Assembly (NCBI RefSeq): GCF_004331345.1
Contig: NZ_SJJZ01000003.1
Location: 124,001 to 188,000 of the forward strand
Length of the DNA: 64,000 nt
Origin: Kribbella soli
GTDB lineage: Bacteria; Actinomycetota; Actinomycetes; Propionibacteriales; Kribbellaceae
Reading direction: 5' to 3'
Below the pieces are notes generated by a model. It was given only the letters and a program-made list of their open reading frames with translations. It had not been told where the DNA came from and did no database searches. Shown here one piece after another: positions 6,964-16,177 of this stretch. A program made the position numbers and the translations under genes. Each line of letters opens with the position of its first letter. The stretch's first letter is position 1.

Positions 6964-9779
6964 CCGAAACGCACGGCACCCCGGCCCCCGACCTGAAGAT
7001 CATCGAGACCCGCGTCTACCGCGGCCCGAACATCTGGAGCTACGACCCCGCGATCCACCTGGTCGTGGACCTCGGCTCGCTCGAGAACTTCCCGTCGAAC
7101 ACCATCCCCGGCTTCAGCGAGCGGCTGCTCGCCGACCTCCCGCGGCTCGACCAGCACCACTGCTCGCGTGGCCGCAAGGGCGGGTTCATCGAGCGTCTGG
7201 ACGAGGGCACCTGGCTCGGCCACATCGCCGAGCACGTCTCGCTGCAGCTCCAGCAGGAGGCCGGCCACGACATGCGCCGCGGCAAGACGCGCCAGGTCAA
7301 AGGCACGCCCGGCGTCTACAACATCACCTACGCGTACGCCGACGAAGCGGTCGGGCTCGCGGCGGGTGAACTCGCCGTACGGTTCGTGAACAACCTCGTC
7401 CAGCCCCAAATGAAGGATGGACAGCCCGCGTTCGACTTCACCACCGAGCTGGAGAAGTTCATCAAGCAGGCCGAGCGGACCGCGTTCGGCCCGTCCACGC
7501 AGGCGATCGTGGACGAGGCGGTGTCCCGGGACATCCCGTGGATCCGGCTGAACAAGGCCAGCCTGGTCCAGCTCGGGCAGGGCGTGCACGCGAAGCGGAT
7601 CCGGGCCACCATGACGTCCGAGACCGGCTCGATCGCGGTCGACGTCGCCAGCGACAAGGACCTGACCACGCGACTGCTTGCCTCGGCCGGTCTGCCGGTG
7701 CCGCGGTCGGAGTCGGTCCGCACGGTCGACGCTGCCGTCTCGATCGCCAACAAGATCGGCTACCCGGTCGTGTGCAAGCCGCTCGACGGCAACCACGGCC
7801 GCGGTGTCTGCCTGAACCTGCAGGACGCGGACGCGGTCCGGGAGGCGTTCCCGATCGCCGCCGAGCAGTCCCGGCGCGGATTCGTGATCGTGGAGAACTT
7901 CGTCACCGGCAAGGACTACCGGTGCCTGATCATCAACGGCCGGATGGAGGCGATCGCCGAACGCGTGCCCGCGCACGTGGTCGGCGACGGCGTCCACACC
8001 GTGGCCGAGCTCGTCGACATCACCAACGCCGACCCGCGCCGCGGCGTCGGGCACGAGAAGATCCTGACCCGGATCACGGTCAACAACGCCGCCCGTCAAC
8101 TGGTCCGCGACCAGGGCTTCGAGCTGGACGACGTACCGCCCGAAGACGTGATGGTGAAGCTGACGCTGACCGGCAACATGTCCACCGGCGGGATCTCGAT
8201 CGACCGGACCTGGGAGGCGCACCCGGAGAACGTCGAGATCGCCGAGGAGGCTGCCCGGATGATCGGGCTCGACATCGCCGGTATCGACTTCATCTGCCCG
8301 GACATCACCCAGCCGGTGCGCGAGACCGGCGGCGCGATCTGCGAGGTGAACGCGGCGCCCGGGTTCCGGATGCACACCAACCCGACGATCGGCGAACCGC
8401 AGTACATCGCGAAGCCGGTGGTGGACATGCTGTTCCCGCCCGGCGCGGTCAGCCGGATCCCGATCGTCGCCGTCACCGGGACGAACGGGAAGACGACCAC
8501 CTCGCGGATGATCAGCCACGTCTTCAAGGGCATGGGCCGCAAGGTCGGGATGACGTCGACCGACGGCATCGTGATCGACGAGCGGCTCGTGATCCGGCAG
8601 GATGCGTCCGGCCCGAAGTCCGCGCGGATGGTGCTGCAGAACCCGCGGGTCGACTTCGCGGTGTTCGAGGTGGCGCGCGGCGGGATCCTGCGCGAGGGGC
8701 TCGGGTACGAGCGCAACGACGTGGCCGTCGTCCTGAACGTGCAGCCGGACCACCTCGGCCTGCGCGGGATCGACACGCTCGAGCAGTTGGCCGATGTGAA
8801 GGCCGTGCTGGTCGAGGCGGTGCCGCGGACCGGGTACGCCGTACTGAACGCCGACGACCCGTTGGTGCGGAAGATGCGCCGGAAGTGCTCGGGGCAGGTC
8901 GTGTGGTTCAGCATGGCCGAGCCGGGCAGCGAGGTCCGCGACTACATCGAGGGGCACTGCCGCCGCGGCGGGCGGGCCGTGGTGCTGGAGCGCTCGGACC
9001 TGGGCGACATGATCGTGGTGAAGCACGGGCGCCGGTCGATGCAGCTCGCGTGGACTCACTTGCTGCCGGCAACGTTCGGCGGGCGGGCGATGATGAACGT
9101 GCAGAACGCGATGGCGGCGGCCGCGGCGGCGTTCGCGGCGGGTGCGCCGTTGCACGACATCCGGCAGGGGCTGCGGACGTTCAACACGTCGTACTACCTG
9201 TCGCCGGGCCGGCTGAACGAGATCGACGTCGACGGCCGCAGCGTGATCGTCGACTACTGCCACAACGCGCCGGCGATGCGGATGCTCGGCGACTTCGTCG
9301 ACCGGCTCGGGGAGAGCCTGAGCGCGTCGTCCGAGGTCGGGCGGCCGTCGCGGATCGGCGTGATCGCGACCGCGGGCGACCGGCGCGACGACGACATCCG
9401 CGAACTCGGTGAGGTCGCGGCGCAGCACTTCGACGTGGTCATCGTCCGCGAGGACGCCCGGCTGCGTGGGCGCAAGCGCGGCGAGTCGGCGGGATTGGTG
9501 CAGGTCGGCGTACGGGCCGCGATGGACAACAGCGCGCGATGCCGGCGAGTGGACGTCGTACTCGACGAGCTCGAAGCGGTGCGGTTCGCGTTGGAGCGTT
9601 CGAACCCGGGCGATCTCGTGATCCTGTGCGTCGACCAGCACCAGTCGGTACTCGCGGAGCTCGAATCGGTATCGCACCTGGCACAGGCCGGCGCGCGGTC
9701 CGGTGACGAGGGCGGCGACCCAGACTTCGTGCAACCCGACGAAGAGATCACAGAGGAGACGCCGCGGGAACTTGCCTAG
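6960..9779 (+). CDS. cphA: Cyanophycin synthetase
   Basis: Builds the multi-L-arginyl-poly-L-aspartate polymer with two ATP-dependent ligations, adding Asp to the backbone and then Arg to the side chain. The 939-residue protein shows all three CphA domains. The N domain is about 1-165 (RGPNIWSYDPAIHLVVDLG, HCSRGRKGGF). The ATP-grasp G domain is about 215-480 (PVVCKPLDGNHGRGVC, ICEVNAAPGF). The Mur-ligase-like M domain starts near 490 with the P-loop VAVTGTNGKTTTSRM and continues through FEVARGGILREGL and VDYCHNAPAM. Length is close to the ~870-900 of characterised CphA, with an acidic C-terminal tail. Coupled to cphB. Arginine or nitrogen supply is the likely signal, but no operator was recognised. 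Confidence 0.95.
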   Translation: MTETHGTPAPDLKIIETRVYRGPNIWSYDPAIHLVVDLGSLENFPSNTIPGFSERLLADLPRLDQHHCSRGRKGGFIERLDEGTWLGHIAEHVSLQLQQEAGHDMRRGKTRQVKGTPGVYNITYAYADEAVGLAAGELAVRFVNNLVQPQMKDGQPAFDFTTELEKFIKQAERTAFGPSTQAIVDEAVSRDIPWIRLNKASLVQLGQGVHAKRIRATMTSETGSIAVDVASDKDLTTRLLASAGLPVPRSESVRTVDAAVSIANKIGYPVVCKPLDGNHGRGVCLNLQDADAVREAFPIAAEQSRRGFVIVENFVTGKDYRCLIINGRMEAIAERVPAHVVGDGVHTVAELVDITNADPRRGVGHEKILTRITVNNAARQLVRDQGFELDDVPPEDVMVKLTLTGNMSTGGISIDRTWEAHPENVEIAEEAARMIGLDIAGIDFICPDITQPVRETGGAICEVNAAPGFRMHTNPTIGEPQYIAKPVVDMLFPPGAVSRIPIVAVTGTNGKTTTSRMISHVFKGMGRKVGMTSTDGIVIDERLVIRQDASGPKSARMVLQNPRVDFAVFEVARGGILREGLGYERNDVAVVLNVQPDHLGLRGIDTLEQLADVKAVLVEAVPRTGYAVLNADDPLVRKMRRKCSGQVVWFSMAEPGSEVRDYIEGHCRRGGRAVVLERSDLGDMIVVKHGRRSMQLAWTHLLPATFGGRAMMNVQNAMAAAAAAFAAGAPLHDIRQGLRTFNTSYYLSPGRLNEIDVDGRSVIVDYCHNAPAMRMLGDFVDRLGESLSASSEVGRPSRIGVIATAGDRRDDDIRELGEVAAQHFDVVIVREDARLRGRKRGESAGLVQVGVRAAMDNSARCRRVDVVLDELEAVRFALERSNPGDLVILCVDQHQSVLAELESVSHLAQAGARSGDEGGDPDFVQPDEEITEETPRELA

Positions 9780-9801
9780 GGCAAGTCTCGTTGGCCGTTG
9801 C

Positions 9802-10305
9802 GTGAAGACGAAGTTACTGGCGGCCGCGGCCGTTGTCACGTTCCTGGTGTCGTCGTGCGGCTCGACGGAGAAGCCGGCCGCTCAGGTGGCGGCGGTGACC
9901 ACTCCGGGCGTACTCGTCGAGGACGCGTGGGTGCGGGCGACGACCGGCGCGAAGGACACCACGATGACGGCCGCGTTCCTGTCGCTGACCAATCCCGGTG
10001 ACACCGACGTGAAGTTGACCTCGGCAACTTCACCGGTCGCCGGGGTGGTGCAGCTTCACGAGATGGCGATGCAGGACGGCAAGATGGTGATGCGCGAGAA
10101 GTCCGGCGGCATCACCGTCCCCGCCGCCTCCCACGCCCACCTCTCCCCCGGCGGCGACCACATCATGCTGATGTCGCTGAAGCGGCCGCTGAATCCCGGT
10201 GACGAGGTCCCGCTCACGCTCAAGTTCTCCGACAACACCACCCACGACCTCAAGGTCCCGGTCAAGGCCTTCACCGAGGAAGAAGAGCACTACCACACCA
10301 AGTGA
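9802..10305 (+). CDS. Copper chaperone PCu(A)C-type lipoprotein
   Basis: A 167-residue exported copper chaperone. It has a short lipoprotein signal (about 1-18) with lipobox VSSC, so it is probably anchored on the outer face of the membrane. The PCuAC domain (about 40-150) carries the Cu(I) ligand pattern: His and Met in LHEM, a Met-rich stretch (MQDGKMVM), HAHL, then a second Met/His group in HIMLM. A final EEEEHYH tail could also bind metal. The start is GTG 9802, 22 bp after cphA. It overlaps the next gene by 4 bp, and pairing with a DyP peroxidase matches the ecuC-dtpA arrangement known in Streptomyces lividans, although no sco gene is present here. Confidence 0.88.
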   Translation: MKTKLLAAAAVVTFLVSSCGSTEKPAAQVAAVTTPGVLVEDAWVRATTGAKDTTMTAAFLSLTNPGDTDVKLTSATSPVAGVVQLHEMAMQDGKMVMREKSGGITVPAASHAHLSPGGDHIMLMSLKRPLNPGDEVPLTLKFSDNTTHDLKVPVKAFTEEEEHYHTK

Positions 10306-11465
10306 CGACCAGACGGCAGTTCTTCGGGTACGCCGGTGCCGCCGCAGCAGGCGCCGCGGCCACGGGCGGTGCTGTCGTTGCTCTCGACAACGACACCGCC
10401 GAGGCACCTGTTTCTCGGACTATCTCGCCGTACGGCGAACATCAAGCCGGGATCGCACGAGCCGCGCCGGCGGTGGCCGAGTTGGTCAGCTTCAAGCTCG
10501 GGACCGATCGGGCCGGGCTCGGGCGGTTGATGCGGCTGTGGACGAGCGACATCATCGCGTTGGCCGATGGGCGGGCTGCGCCTGGGGACACCGCACCGGA
10601 GTTGGCGGTGGCCAACAAGAGCCTGACGGTGACGGTCGGGTTCGGGCCGCGGGTGTTCGAGCTGACCGGGCAGCGCCCGCCGGGCCTCGACGACCTGCCG
10701 GTGATGAAGCACGACCGGCTGCAGCCCGCCTGGTCAGGCGGTGACCTGCTGGTGATGGTCGGCGCGGACGACGCGGTCAGCGTGGTGCACGCCGTACGGC
10801 GATTGATCGCGGACGCGAAACCGTTCGCGACCCCCATCTGGCGCCAGACCGGTTTCTGGGACAGCACCGGCCCGGACGGCAAGCCAGTCACCGGCCGCAA
10901 CCTGTTCGGCCAGGTCGACGGCACCGGCAACCCTGCCTTCGGTACGCCGGAGTTCGACCAGACCGTCTGGTCCGCCGACGGCCCCGACTGGTTCCGCGGC
11001 GGTACGACGCTCGTCGTACGGCGGATCCGGCTGAACCTCGACACCTGGGACGAGCTCACCCGCTCCGAGCAGGAACGCGCCGTCGGCCGCAAACTCTCCA
11101 CCGGCGCTCCGCTTACCGGCACCGCCGAGCACGACGAACTCGACCTCGAGGCCCGCGACGCCGATGGCCGTCCGGTCATCGCGCAGAACGCGCACGCGCG
11201 CCTCTCGCACCACAGCGAGAACGACGGACGCCGCATCTTCCGCAAGGGCCTGAACTACGTCCACGACACCGGCGCGACCCGCGAATCCGGCCTGATCTTC
11301 CTCAGCCACCAAGCGGACGTCGCAGGCCAGTTCCTCCCCCTGCTCGCCCGCCTGGACGCGGTCGACGCCCTCAACGAGTGGACCACCACCATCGGCTCCG
11401 CAGTCTTCGCCCTCCCACCCGGCTTCCAGCCCGGCGAATGGCTCGGCCAGAAACTTCTCACCTGA
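10302..11465 (+). CDS. Tat-exported DyP-type heme peroxidase (DtpA/EfeB-like)
   Basis: A 387-residue dye-decolorising peroxidase that uses H2O2 with heme b. The N-terminus has a twin-arginine motif (TTRRQFFGYAG) and an Ala-rich core, so it is exported folded. The DyP fold runs from about 50 to 385. It includes the catalytic GxxDG motif (GQVDGTGNP) at about residue 206, the proximal His region (NAHARLSHHS) and the distal Arg-containing FRKGLNYV. It starts at GTG 10302, overlapping the copper chaperone stop. In S. lividans the equivalent pair acts in copper delivery and cuprooxidase maturation. Extending that to this organism is inference. Confidence 0.92.
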   Translation: MTTRRQFFGYAGAAAAGAAATGGAVVALDNDTAEAPVSRTISPYGEHQAGIARAAPAVAELVSFKLGTDRAGLGRLMRLWTSDIIALADGRAAPGDTAPELAVANKSLTVTVGFGPRVFELTGQRPPGLDDLPVMKHDRLQPAWSGGDLLVMVGADDAVSVVHAVRRLIADAKPFATPIWRQTGFWDSTGPDGKPVTGRNLFGQVDGTGNPAFGTPEFDQTVWSADGPDWFRGGTTLVVRRIRLNLDTWDELTRSEQERAVGRKLSTGAPLTGTAEHDELDLEARDADGRPVIAQNAHARLSHHSENDGRRIFRKGLNYVHDTGATRESGLIFLSHQADVAGQFLPLLARLDAVDALNEWTTTIGSAVFALPPGFQPGEWLGQKLLT

Positions 11466-11511
11466 GCTGTCACCCTGCGACGCTGTCCAAGGCGTTGTAA
11501 GGGGTGTGCCG

Positions 11512-12033
11512 ATGAGAGCCGAGCATGACTTCGACGAGTTCGTTCGGGCGCGGTGGACCGCGACCGCGCGGCTCGCCTACGCGCTCACCCTGGACCATCA
11601 GAAGGCGGAAGACCTCGCGCAGGACGCGTTCACCAAACTGTGGTTCCACTGGCGGAAGCTGCAGAACGGGAACCCCGAGGCCTACCTGCGCAAGATCGTC
11701 GCCAGCAGCTTCCTGTCCGGTCGCCGGCGCCGCTGGCTCGGCGAACGCCCGACGGACGCACCGCCGGAGGCTGTCGTCGACCCCGGCACCGCCCAGGTGG
11801 ACGAGCGCCTCGCGCTCCGCCAGGCGATGGCCCGCCTGAGTCCACGACAGCGCGCGGCCGTCTATCTCCGGTACGCCGAGGACCTGTCCGAGCGCACTGT
11901 CGCCGAAGTCCTCGGCTGCTCGATCGGCGCCGTGAAACAGCACACCCGCAGGGGCCTCGAAGCGCTCCGCGCCGACATCACGTTCGCCACTCCGGACGAG
12001 CTGGCCGACCTGACCGAAAGGGGGATCTCATGA
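11512..12033 (+). CDS. RNA polymerase sigma-70 factor, SigE-like (ECF-type) family
   Basis: A 173-residue sigma factor. Region 2 (about 8-75) contains the conserved helix DHQKAEDLAQDAFTKLW. Region 4 (about 110-165) has the helix-turn-helix around SPRQRAAVYLRYAEDLSE and VAEVLGCSIGAVKQH. This is the SigE-family layout common in actinomycetes. ATG 11512 is preferred over GTG 11506 because AAGGGG lies 7 nt before the ATG. The stop overlaps the next ATG (ATGA), so the downstream membrane protein is co-translated and is a candidate partner. Target genes cannot be seen. Confidence 0.9.
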   Translation: MRAEHDFDEFVRARWTATARLAYALTLDHQKAEDLAQDAFTKLWFHWRKLQNGNPEAYLRKIVASSFLSGRRRRWLGERPTDAPPEAVVDPGTAQVDERLALRQAMARLSPRQRAAVYLRYAEDLSERTVAEVLGCSIGAVKQHTRRGLEALRADITFATPDELADLTERGIS

Positions 12034-12803
12034 ACCTCAACCGCCTGCCCGACGACCTGGGCGCCAAGCTCGCCGTCCTCACCGACGAGCGGCCCGAGCC
12101 CGCCGACCCCGCGGCCCCGATCCGGCTGCGGATCAAGCGCCGCCAGGTCCGTCGCCGTACGACTGCCGCGGCCGTGTGCGCGGCCGCCGCAACGGCCGCA
12201 GTCATCGTGGCGAGCTCGGTCCTCGGCTCGATCCGGTCGGCAGAGCCCGGCATCGCTACTCCCTCTCCGAGTCCCGCGCCGAAGATGCAGACCCAGCACC
12301 TCGACTTCAAGTACACCCCGCTCCCGGAGCCCTGGTCCGACAAGCCGGCGTTCACGACGCAGCCGGACTCGCTCAAGTACGCGCCCGCGTTCTACGTCGC
12401 CCGCGGCAGCATTCCGAACGAGAGCTGGGCGGTCGCGTCGTACTACAGCTCCGGCTGCCTCGTCGTCACCGATGAGGGCCCGGCGAAGGCCTTCGGCGGC
12501 ACCAAAGACTGCTTCTACGAGAACTGGCAGCCGGACCAACGGGCCAAATACCGGACCATCCCGGCGGTCGTCCCGAACCTGTCGTCCCCGATCCACTTCA
12601 CGATGGTGATGGGCGCGGTGTCCGCCGAGGCGCGCACAGTCCAGATCACCGCGGGCGGCAAGACCTACACCACGGACGCGATCGGCACGCCGAACAGCAG
12701 CCGGTTCAGGTTCTTCGCACTGGTGATCGACGCCGCCGAATCCGACCTCACCGCGGTCACGCCACTGACTGCCACCGGACAGCCCGCGCCCAGCCCGAGC
12801 TGA
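12030..12803 (+). CDS. Single-pass membrane protein coupled to the sigma factor (possible anti-sigma)
   Basis: A 257-residue protein. A basic cytoplasmic stretch (about 1-50, RIKRRQVRRR) precedes one membrane segment (about 51-70, Ala/Val-rich). A Pro/Ser linker (PSPSPAPK) and an extracytoplasmic domain of ~170 residues follow, with two Cys (SSGCLVV and TKDCFYE) that could form a disulfide. The layout and 4-bp overlap with a SigE-family sigma factor are typical of a membrane regulator of that sigma. The cytoplasmic part is short and lacks a recognisable zinc-binding anti-sigma motif, so the anti-sigma role is inference. It ends 1 bp from the stop of the convergent neighbour. Confidence 0.8.
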   Translation: MNLNRLPDDLGAKLAVLTDERPEPADPAAPIRLRIKRRQVRRRTTAAAVCAAAATAAVIVASSVLGSIRSAEPGIATPSPSPAPKMQTQHLDFKYTPLPEPWSDKPAFTTQPDSLKYAPAFYVARGSIPNESWAVASYYSSGCLVVTDEGPAKAFGGTKDCFYENWQPDQRAKYRTIPAVVPNLSSPIHFTMVMGAVSAEARTVQITAGGKTYTTDAIGTPNSSRFRFFALVIDAAESDLTAVTPLTATGQPAPSPS

Positions 12804-12804
12804 C

Positions 12805-13659
12805 TCAGGAGGCAGGCTGGCGGCGTGCGAGAAGGCGGCGGCGGGGTTCTTCCTGGTCGATCCAGTCGAGGTCGTCGGAGAGTACGGCGTCGTTCGACTT
12901 GTCGGCGTACGGGTCCTGGGGTGGCGGTGGCGGCGGGAGGGCGCGGAGCTTGAGTGCCACCATCGGGATCGCGAGCAGGACGCCGACGACCATCCACGGC
13001 CAGTACTCGCGCAGCAGCGGCTCGAACGACTGGAAGAACGCCTCGGTCGACGCGTCACCGACCGCGTCCATCGGCTTCCCGGTCGACTGGCTGACCAGCC
13101 GGACGGACGCGACGATACCGAAGCACGCCAGATAGAACCCGGTCAGCGGGATCCAGGACCCCACCGACCGCCAGCCGCGCTTCCAGCACGCAATGTAGAG
13201 CAGCACTGCGAGGCCGGCGCCGACCAGCAGACCGCTCAGCTGCCACAGCCACCGCCACTCGGCCAGCTGCTCGGCCGGCCGTAGCGCGGTCCAGGCCACC
13301 GGCAGCGCCAGCGCGAACGCCGCTGCCACCGAACTCCTGGTGCCCAGGGCACCGAAGAACCCGCCGAGAGCGCTTGCCACCAGCAATGTGATCAGCAGAT
13401 CCCGCTCTCCGAACGAGTTCCCGGTCAGCCACCACATGCCCGCGGCAACGATCAGCACGACCGGTACGGCGATCCGGATCCGCCCGATCAGCAGCCCGGC
13501 CAGCACGCCCCCGGCGAATCCGCCGAGCACCACCAGATCGATCCGCGGCGGCACGAAGTACGTCGTACCCTCCGGCAGGCCCTTCAGATACGTCGCGGAA
13601 AAGCCGCCGACAAACCAGGCGACCACCGCGGCCGGGATCGACCACAGGTAGCGCATCAC
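12805..13659 (-). CDS. Multi-pass membrane protein, unknown function
   Basis: A 284-residue protein with about seven hydrophobic segments between residues 5 and 230 (for example VVLGGFAGGVLAGLLIG, PVVLIVAAGMWWL, LLVGAGLAVLLYIA, WPWMVVGVLLAIPM). A cytoplasmic tail follows with seven consecutive prolines and an Asp/Glu-rich end. I do not recognise a family. The start is GTG 13659, directly followed by an ATG. It lies 35 bp downstream of the Mur-ligase-like gene on the same strand, so it may belong to that operon. Confidence 0.75.
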   Translation of the reverse strand: MMRYLWSIPAAVVAWFVGGFSATYLKGLPEGTTYFVPPRIDLVVLGGFAGGVLAGLLIGRIRIAVPVVLIVAAGMWWLTGNSFGERDLLITLLVASALGGFFGALGTRSSVAAAFALALPVAWTALRPAEQLAEWRWLWQLSGLLVGAGLAVLLYIACWKRGWRSVGSWIPLTGFYLACFGIVASVRLVSQSTGKPMDAVGDASTEAFFQSFEPLLREYWPWMVVGVLLAIPMVALKLRALPPPPPPQDPYADKSNDAVLSDDLDWIDQEEPRRRLLARRQPAS

Positions 13660-13694
13660 AACCCCGTTCCCACCCCAACCAAGGGCGGAAGGGG

Positions 13695-15380
13695 CTAGTG
13701 CTGGGCTTTCTCGACCTTGCTCTTCAAGGTCTCCGGTGTGTCGACAGTAGCTCCCTCGGACCGCAACCAGCTGTCAAGACTCGCCCGATCCTGCAGAGAC
13801 ATGACCGCCACCACGTCCCCGGCCCGCGCCTCGGCGACGAGCGCCTGCGCCGCCGCCAGCTCGGTCGGGAACGCCGGTACGTCGTCCACGCCGACCGATG
13901 AAGCGCCCTCGCGGAACACCGCCTCGAGCTCCTCCGGCGGCCGTCCGCGCAGGTAGTCGCTCTTGTGGCCGATCGCCACCCGGTCAGTCGCCCGTGCACC
14001 CATCGCGCCGAGCGTCGCGACCATGTCGTCGGCCCGGTCACCTGGCGATCCGAGCGCCAGCATCAGCCGGCCGCCGTCCGGCCGGACGCCGTTCATGATC
14101 TCGAGCAGCGCCTCCAGCCCGGCCTCGTTGTGCGCGAGGTCGATGACGACGGTGAAGTCGCGCAGCGAGTACATGTTCATCCGGCCGGGGTTGTTCTCGT
14201 TCGGCGCGAACGTGCTCAGGCCCTCGATCACCGCCGCCCGCGGCAGCCCGAGACCGAGCGCCGCCGACGCCGCGGCCAGCGTGTTCTCGACGTTGTAGTG
14301 CGACAGGCCGGACAGCGTCATCGGTACGTCGACGACCTTGAGCAACGGCTCCGGGTCGCGCGACTGGTCGAGCACGGTCACGTACCCGTCGAGCACGGTC
14401 GTCGCCCGGCCGCCCTCGTCGAGCACGGTCCGGATCGACGGCGAGTCGGGGTCGCGGGAGAACACCCAGCACTTGGCCGGCGAACCGAGCCGCATCGCGA
14501 ACGTCCGCGGGTCGTCGCCGTTCACCACGCACCAGCCGCGCGGCCGGGTGATCTGCGTGATCACCGCCTTCACCTCGGCGAGCTGGTCGACGGTGTCGAT
14601 CCCGCCCAGGCCGAGATGATCCGCGCTCACGTTGGTGACCACCGAGACGTCGTTGTACGCGACACCGATGCCGCGGCGCAGGATCCCGCCGCGGGCGGTC
14701 TCGGTCACCGCGAGCTGGATACCGGGCTGGGACAGCACCTGCCCGGCGCCGCTCGGCCCGGAGAAGTCGCCGTACTTCACCAGTTCGCCGTCGAAGTACA
14801 CGCCGTCGGTGCTCGACCAGCCGACGTGCAGCCCGGCGGCACGCCCGATGTGCGCGATCATCCGCGACGTCGTGGTCTTGCCGTTCGTCCCGGTCACCGC
14901 GACCACCGGCACCTTCGGCCGCAGCGTCGGCGGCGGGTTACCCGGCGGCTCGTCCCGCACCCGCTCGCCGACGGTGTGGATCAGCTCACTCAGATCGTCC
15001 TCGCCGAACGCGTCCAGCACCTCGACGATCGCCGCCCCGAGCGCCCCCGCCCGTCCCTCGTGCGCCCACGGGAACGCCACCACGAGCCGCCGTACGTCGG
15101 ACTCCGGGCGGACCCGTACGCCGATCCGCCCGATCCCGGCCTCCCGGGCGATCCGCCGTACGACATGACCGACGACCCGGATCGCGAACCGCTGCCGGAA
15201 CCCGGACCCGATCCGGCCGGGCCGGGTGGCGCCGAGACCGATCGCCTGGCCGTACGCTTTCGCCGCCGGAGCGGGGGCGTCCGCGATCGCCGACACGTCC
15301 AGCGTCAGCTTGATCGCGGCCCGGCTGAAGTAGAGATTGGCGCCGTCGAGAACGCGGAGCTCTACCAACGAAGTTGCCAC
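13695..15380 (-). CDS. CphA-like Mur ligase family protein without the ATP-grasp domain
   Basis: A 561-residue cytoplasmic ligase. The M (Mur-ligase) part starts near residue 155 with the P-loop VAVTGTNGKTTTSRM, identical to that of the cphA at 6960. It continues with WSSTDGVYFDGE, TARGGILRRGIG, NVSADHLGLGGIDT and DLAHNEAGLEALLE, all with close CphA counterparts. The first ~130 residues resemble the CphA N domain (LRVLDGANLYFSRAAIKL; FPWAHEGRAGALGAAIVEVL). The ~250-residue ATP-grasp domain that CphA carries between them is absent, so only one of the two cyanophycin ligations would be possible. Substrate unknown. GTG 15380 shares one base with the fabI stop (TAGTG). Confidence 0.85.
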   Translation of the reverse strand: MATSLVELRVLDGANLYFSRAAIKLTLDVSAIADAPAPAAKAYGQAIGLGATRPGRIGSGFRQRFAIRVVGHVVRRIAREAGIGRIGVRVRPESDVRRLVVAFPWAHEGRAGALGAAIVEVLDAFGEDDLSELIHTVGERVRDEPPGNPPPTLRPKVPVVAVTGTNGKTTTSRMIAHIGRAAGLHVGWSSTDGVYFDGELVKYGDFSGPSGAGQVLSQPGIQLAVTETARGGILRRGIGVAYNDVSVVTNVSADHLGLGGIDTVDQLAEVKAVITQITRPRGWCVVNGDDPRTFAMRLGSPAKCWVFSRDPDSPSIRTVLDEGGRATTVLDGYVTVLDQSRDPEPLLKVVDVPMTLSGLSHYNVENTLAAASAALGLGLPRAAVIEGLSTFAPNENNPGRMNMYSLRDFTVVIDLAHNEAGLEALLEIMNGVRPDGGRLMLALGSPGDRADDMVATLGAMGARATDRVAIGHKSDYLRGRPPEELEAVFREGASSVGVDDVPAFPTELAAAQALVAEARAGDVVAVMSLQDRASLDSWLRSEGATVDTPETLKSKVEKAQH

Positions 15381-16156
15381 TACGCTCCCATCGCGTGGTA
15401 GCCGCCGTCGACGTGCACGATCTCGCCGGTGGTCGCGGGGAAGAAGTCACTGAGCAGGGCGACGATGGTGCGCCCGGTCGGCTCCAGGTCGGACGGGTCC
15501 CAGCCCAGCGGGGCGCGGTCCAGCCACGGCTCCTCGAACTTCTCGAAGCCCGGGATCGCCTTCGCGGCCAGGGTCTTCAGCGGGCCGGCCGACACCAGGT
15601 TGCACCGAATGCCCTGGGCGCCGAGGTCGCGCGCCAGGTACCGGTTCGTGGACTCGAGGGCGGCCTTCGCCACCCCCATCCAGTCGTACCCGGGCCAGGC
15701 CACGGTCGCGTCGAAGGTCATCCCGACGACGCTGCTGCCACGGCTCATCAGCGGCGCGCAGGTCACGGCCAGCGACTTCAGGCTGTACGCCGACACGTGG
15801 ACGGCCTGCGCCACGTCGTCCCACGGCCCTTCGAGGAACTTGCCGCCGAGGATCGTCTCCGGGTTGCCGTACGCGATCGAGTGCACGACCCCGTCCAGCC
15901 CGTCGACATGCTCACGGACGGCGTCCGGCAGCGCGGCCAGGTGCTCGGCGTTCGTGACGTCGAGCTCCAGCACCGGAGGCTCGGTCGGCAGCCGTTTCGC
16001 GATCCGCTTGGTGATGCTCAGCGCGCGGCCGAAGTTCGAGATCAGCACGGTGGCGCCTTGTTCCTGCGCCACCTTGGCGGTGGCGAAGCCGATCGACGAG
16101 TCGAGGGTGACTCCGGCGACCAGGATCCGCTTGCCGTCGAGGATGCCCACCGGCAT
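15380..16156 (-). CDS. fabI: Enoyl-ACP reductase (NADH), InhA/FabI type
   Basis: Reduces trans-2-enoyl-ACP to acyl-ACP in the last step of each fatty-acid elongation cycle (FAS II). The 258-residue protein has the divergent SDR nucleotide motif GVTLDSSIGF of FabI/InhA enzymes. The catalytic Tyr-x6-Lys appears as YDWMGVAK near residue 155, and the SAGPLKTLAAKAIPGF substrate loop follows. ATG 16156 is preceded by AAAGGG. It lies 22 bp downstream of fabG in the same operon, the order known from Streptomyces and, as mabA-inhA, from mycobacteria. Confidence 0.95.
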   Translation of the reverse strand: MPVGILDGKRILVAGVTLDSSIGFATAKVAQEQGATVLISNFGRALSITKRIAKRLPTEPPVLELDVTNAEHLAALPDAVREHVDGLDGVVHSIAYGNPETILGGKFLEGPWDDVAQAVHVSAYSLKSLAVTCAPLMSRGSSVVGMTFDATVAWPGYDWMGVAKAALESTNRYLARDLGAQGIRCNLVSAGPLKTLAAKAIPGFEKFEEPWLDRAPLGWDPSDLEPTGRTIVALLSDFFPATTGEIVHVDGGYHAMGA

Positions 16157-16177
16157 GCCCTTTCTAGATGAGTGTTG

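Noticed and set aside
6795-9839. 1014-codon open frame on the minus strand opposite cphA
   Set aside because: Low-complexity Arg/His/Asp/Val-rich translation typical of antisense frames in high-GC genes; cphB and cphA on the plus strand carry all family motifs.
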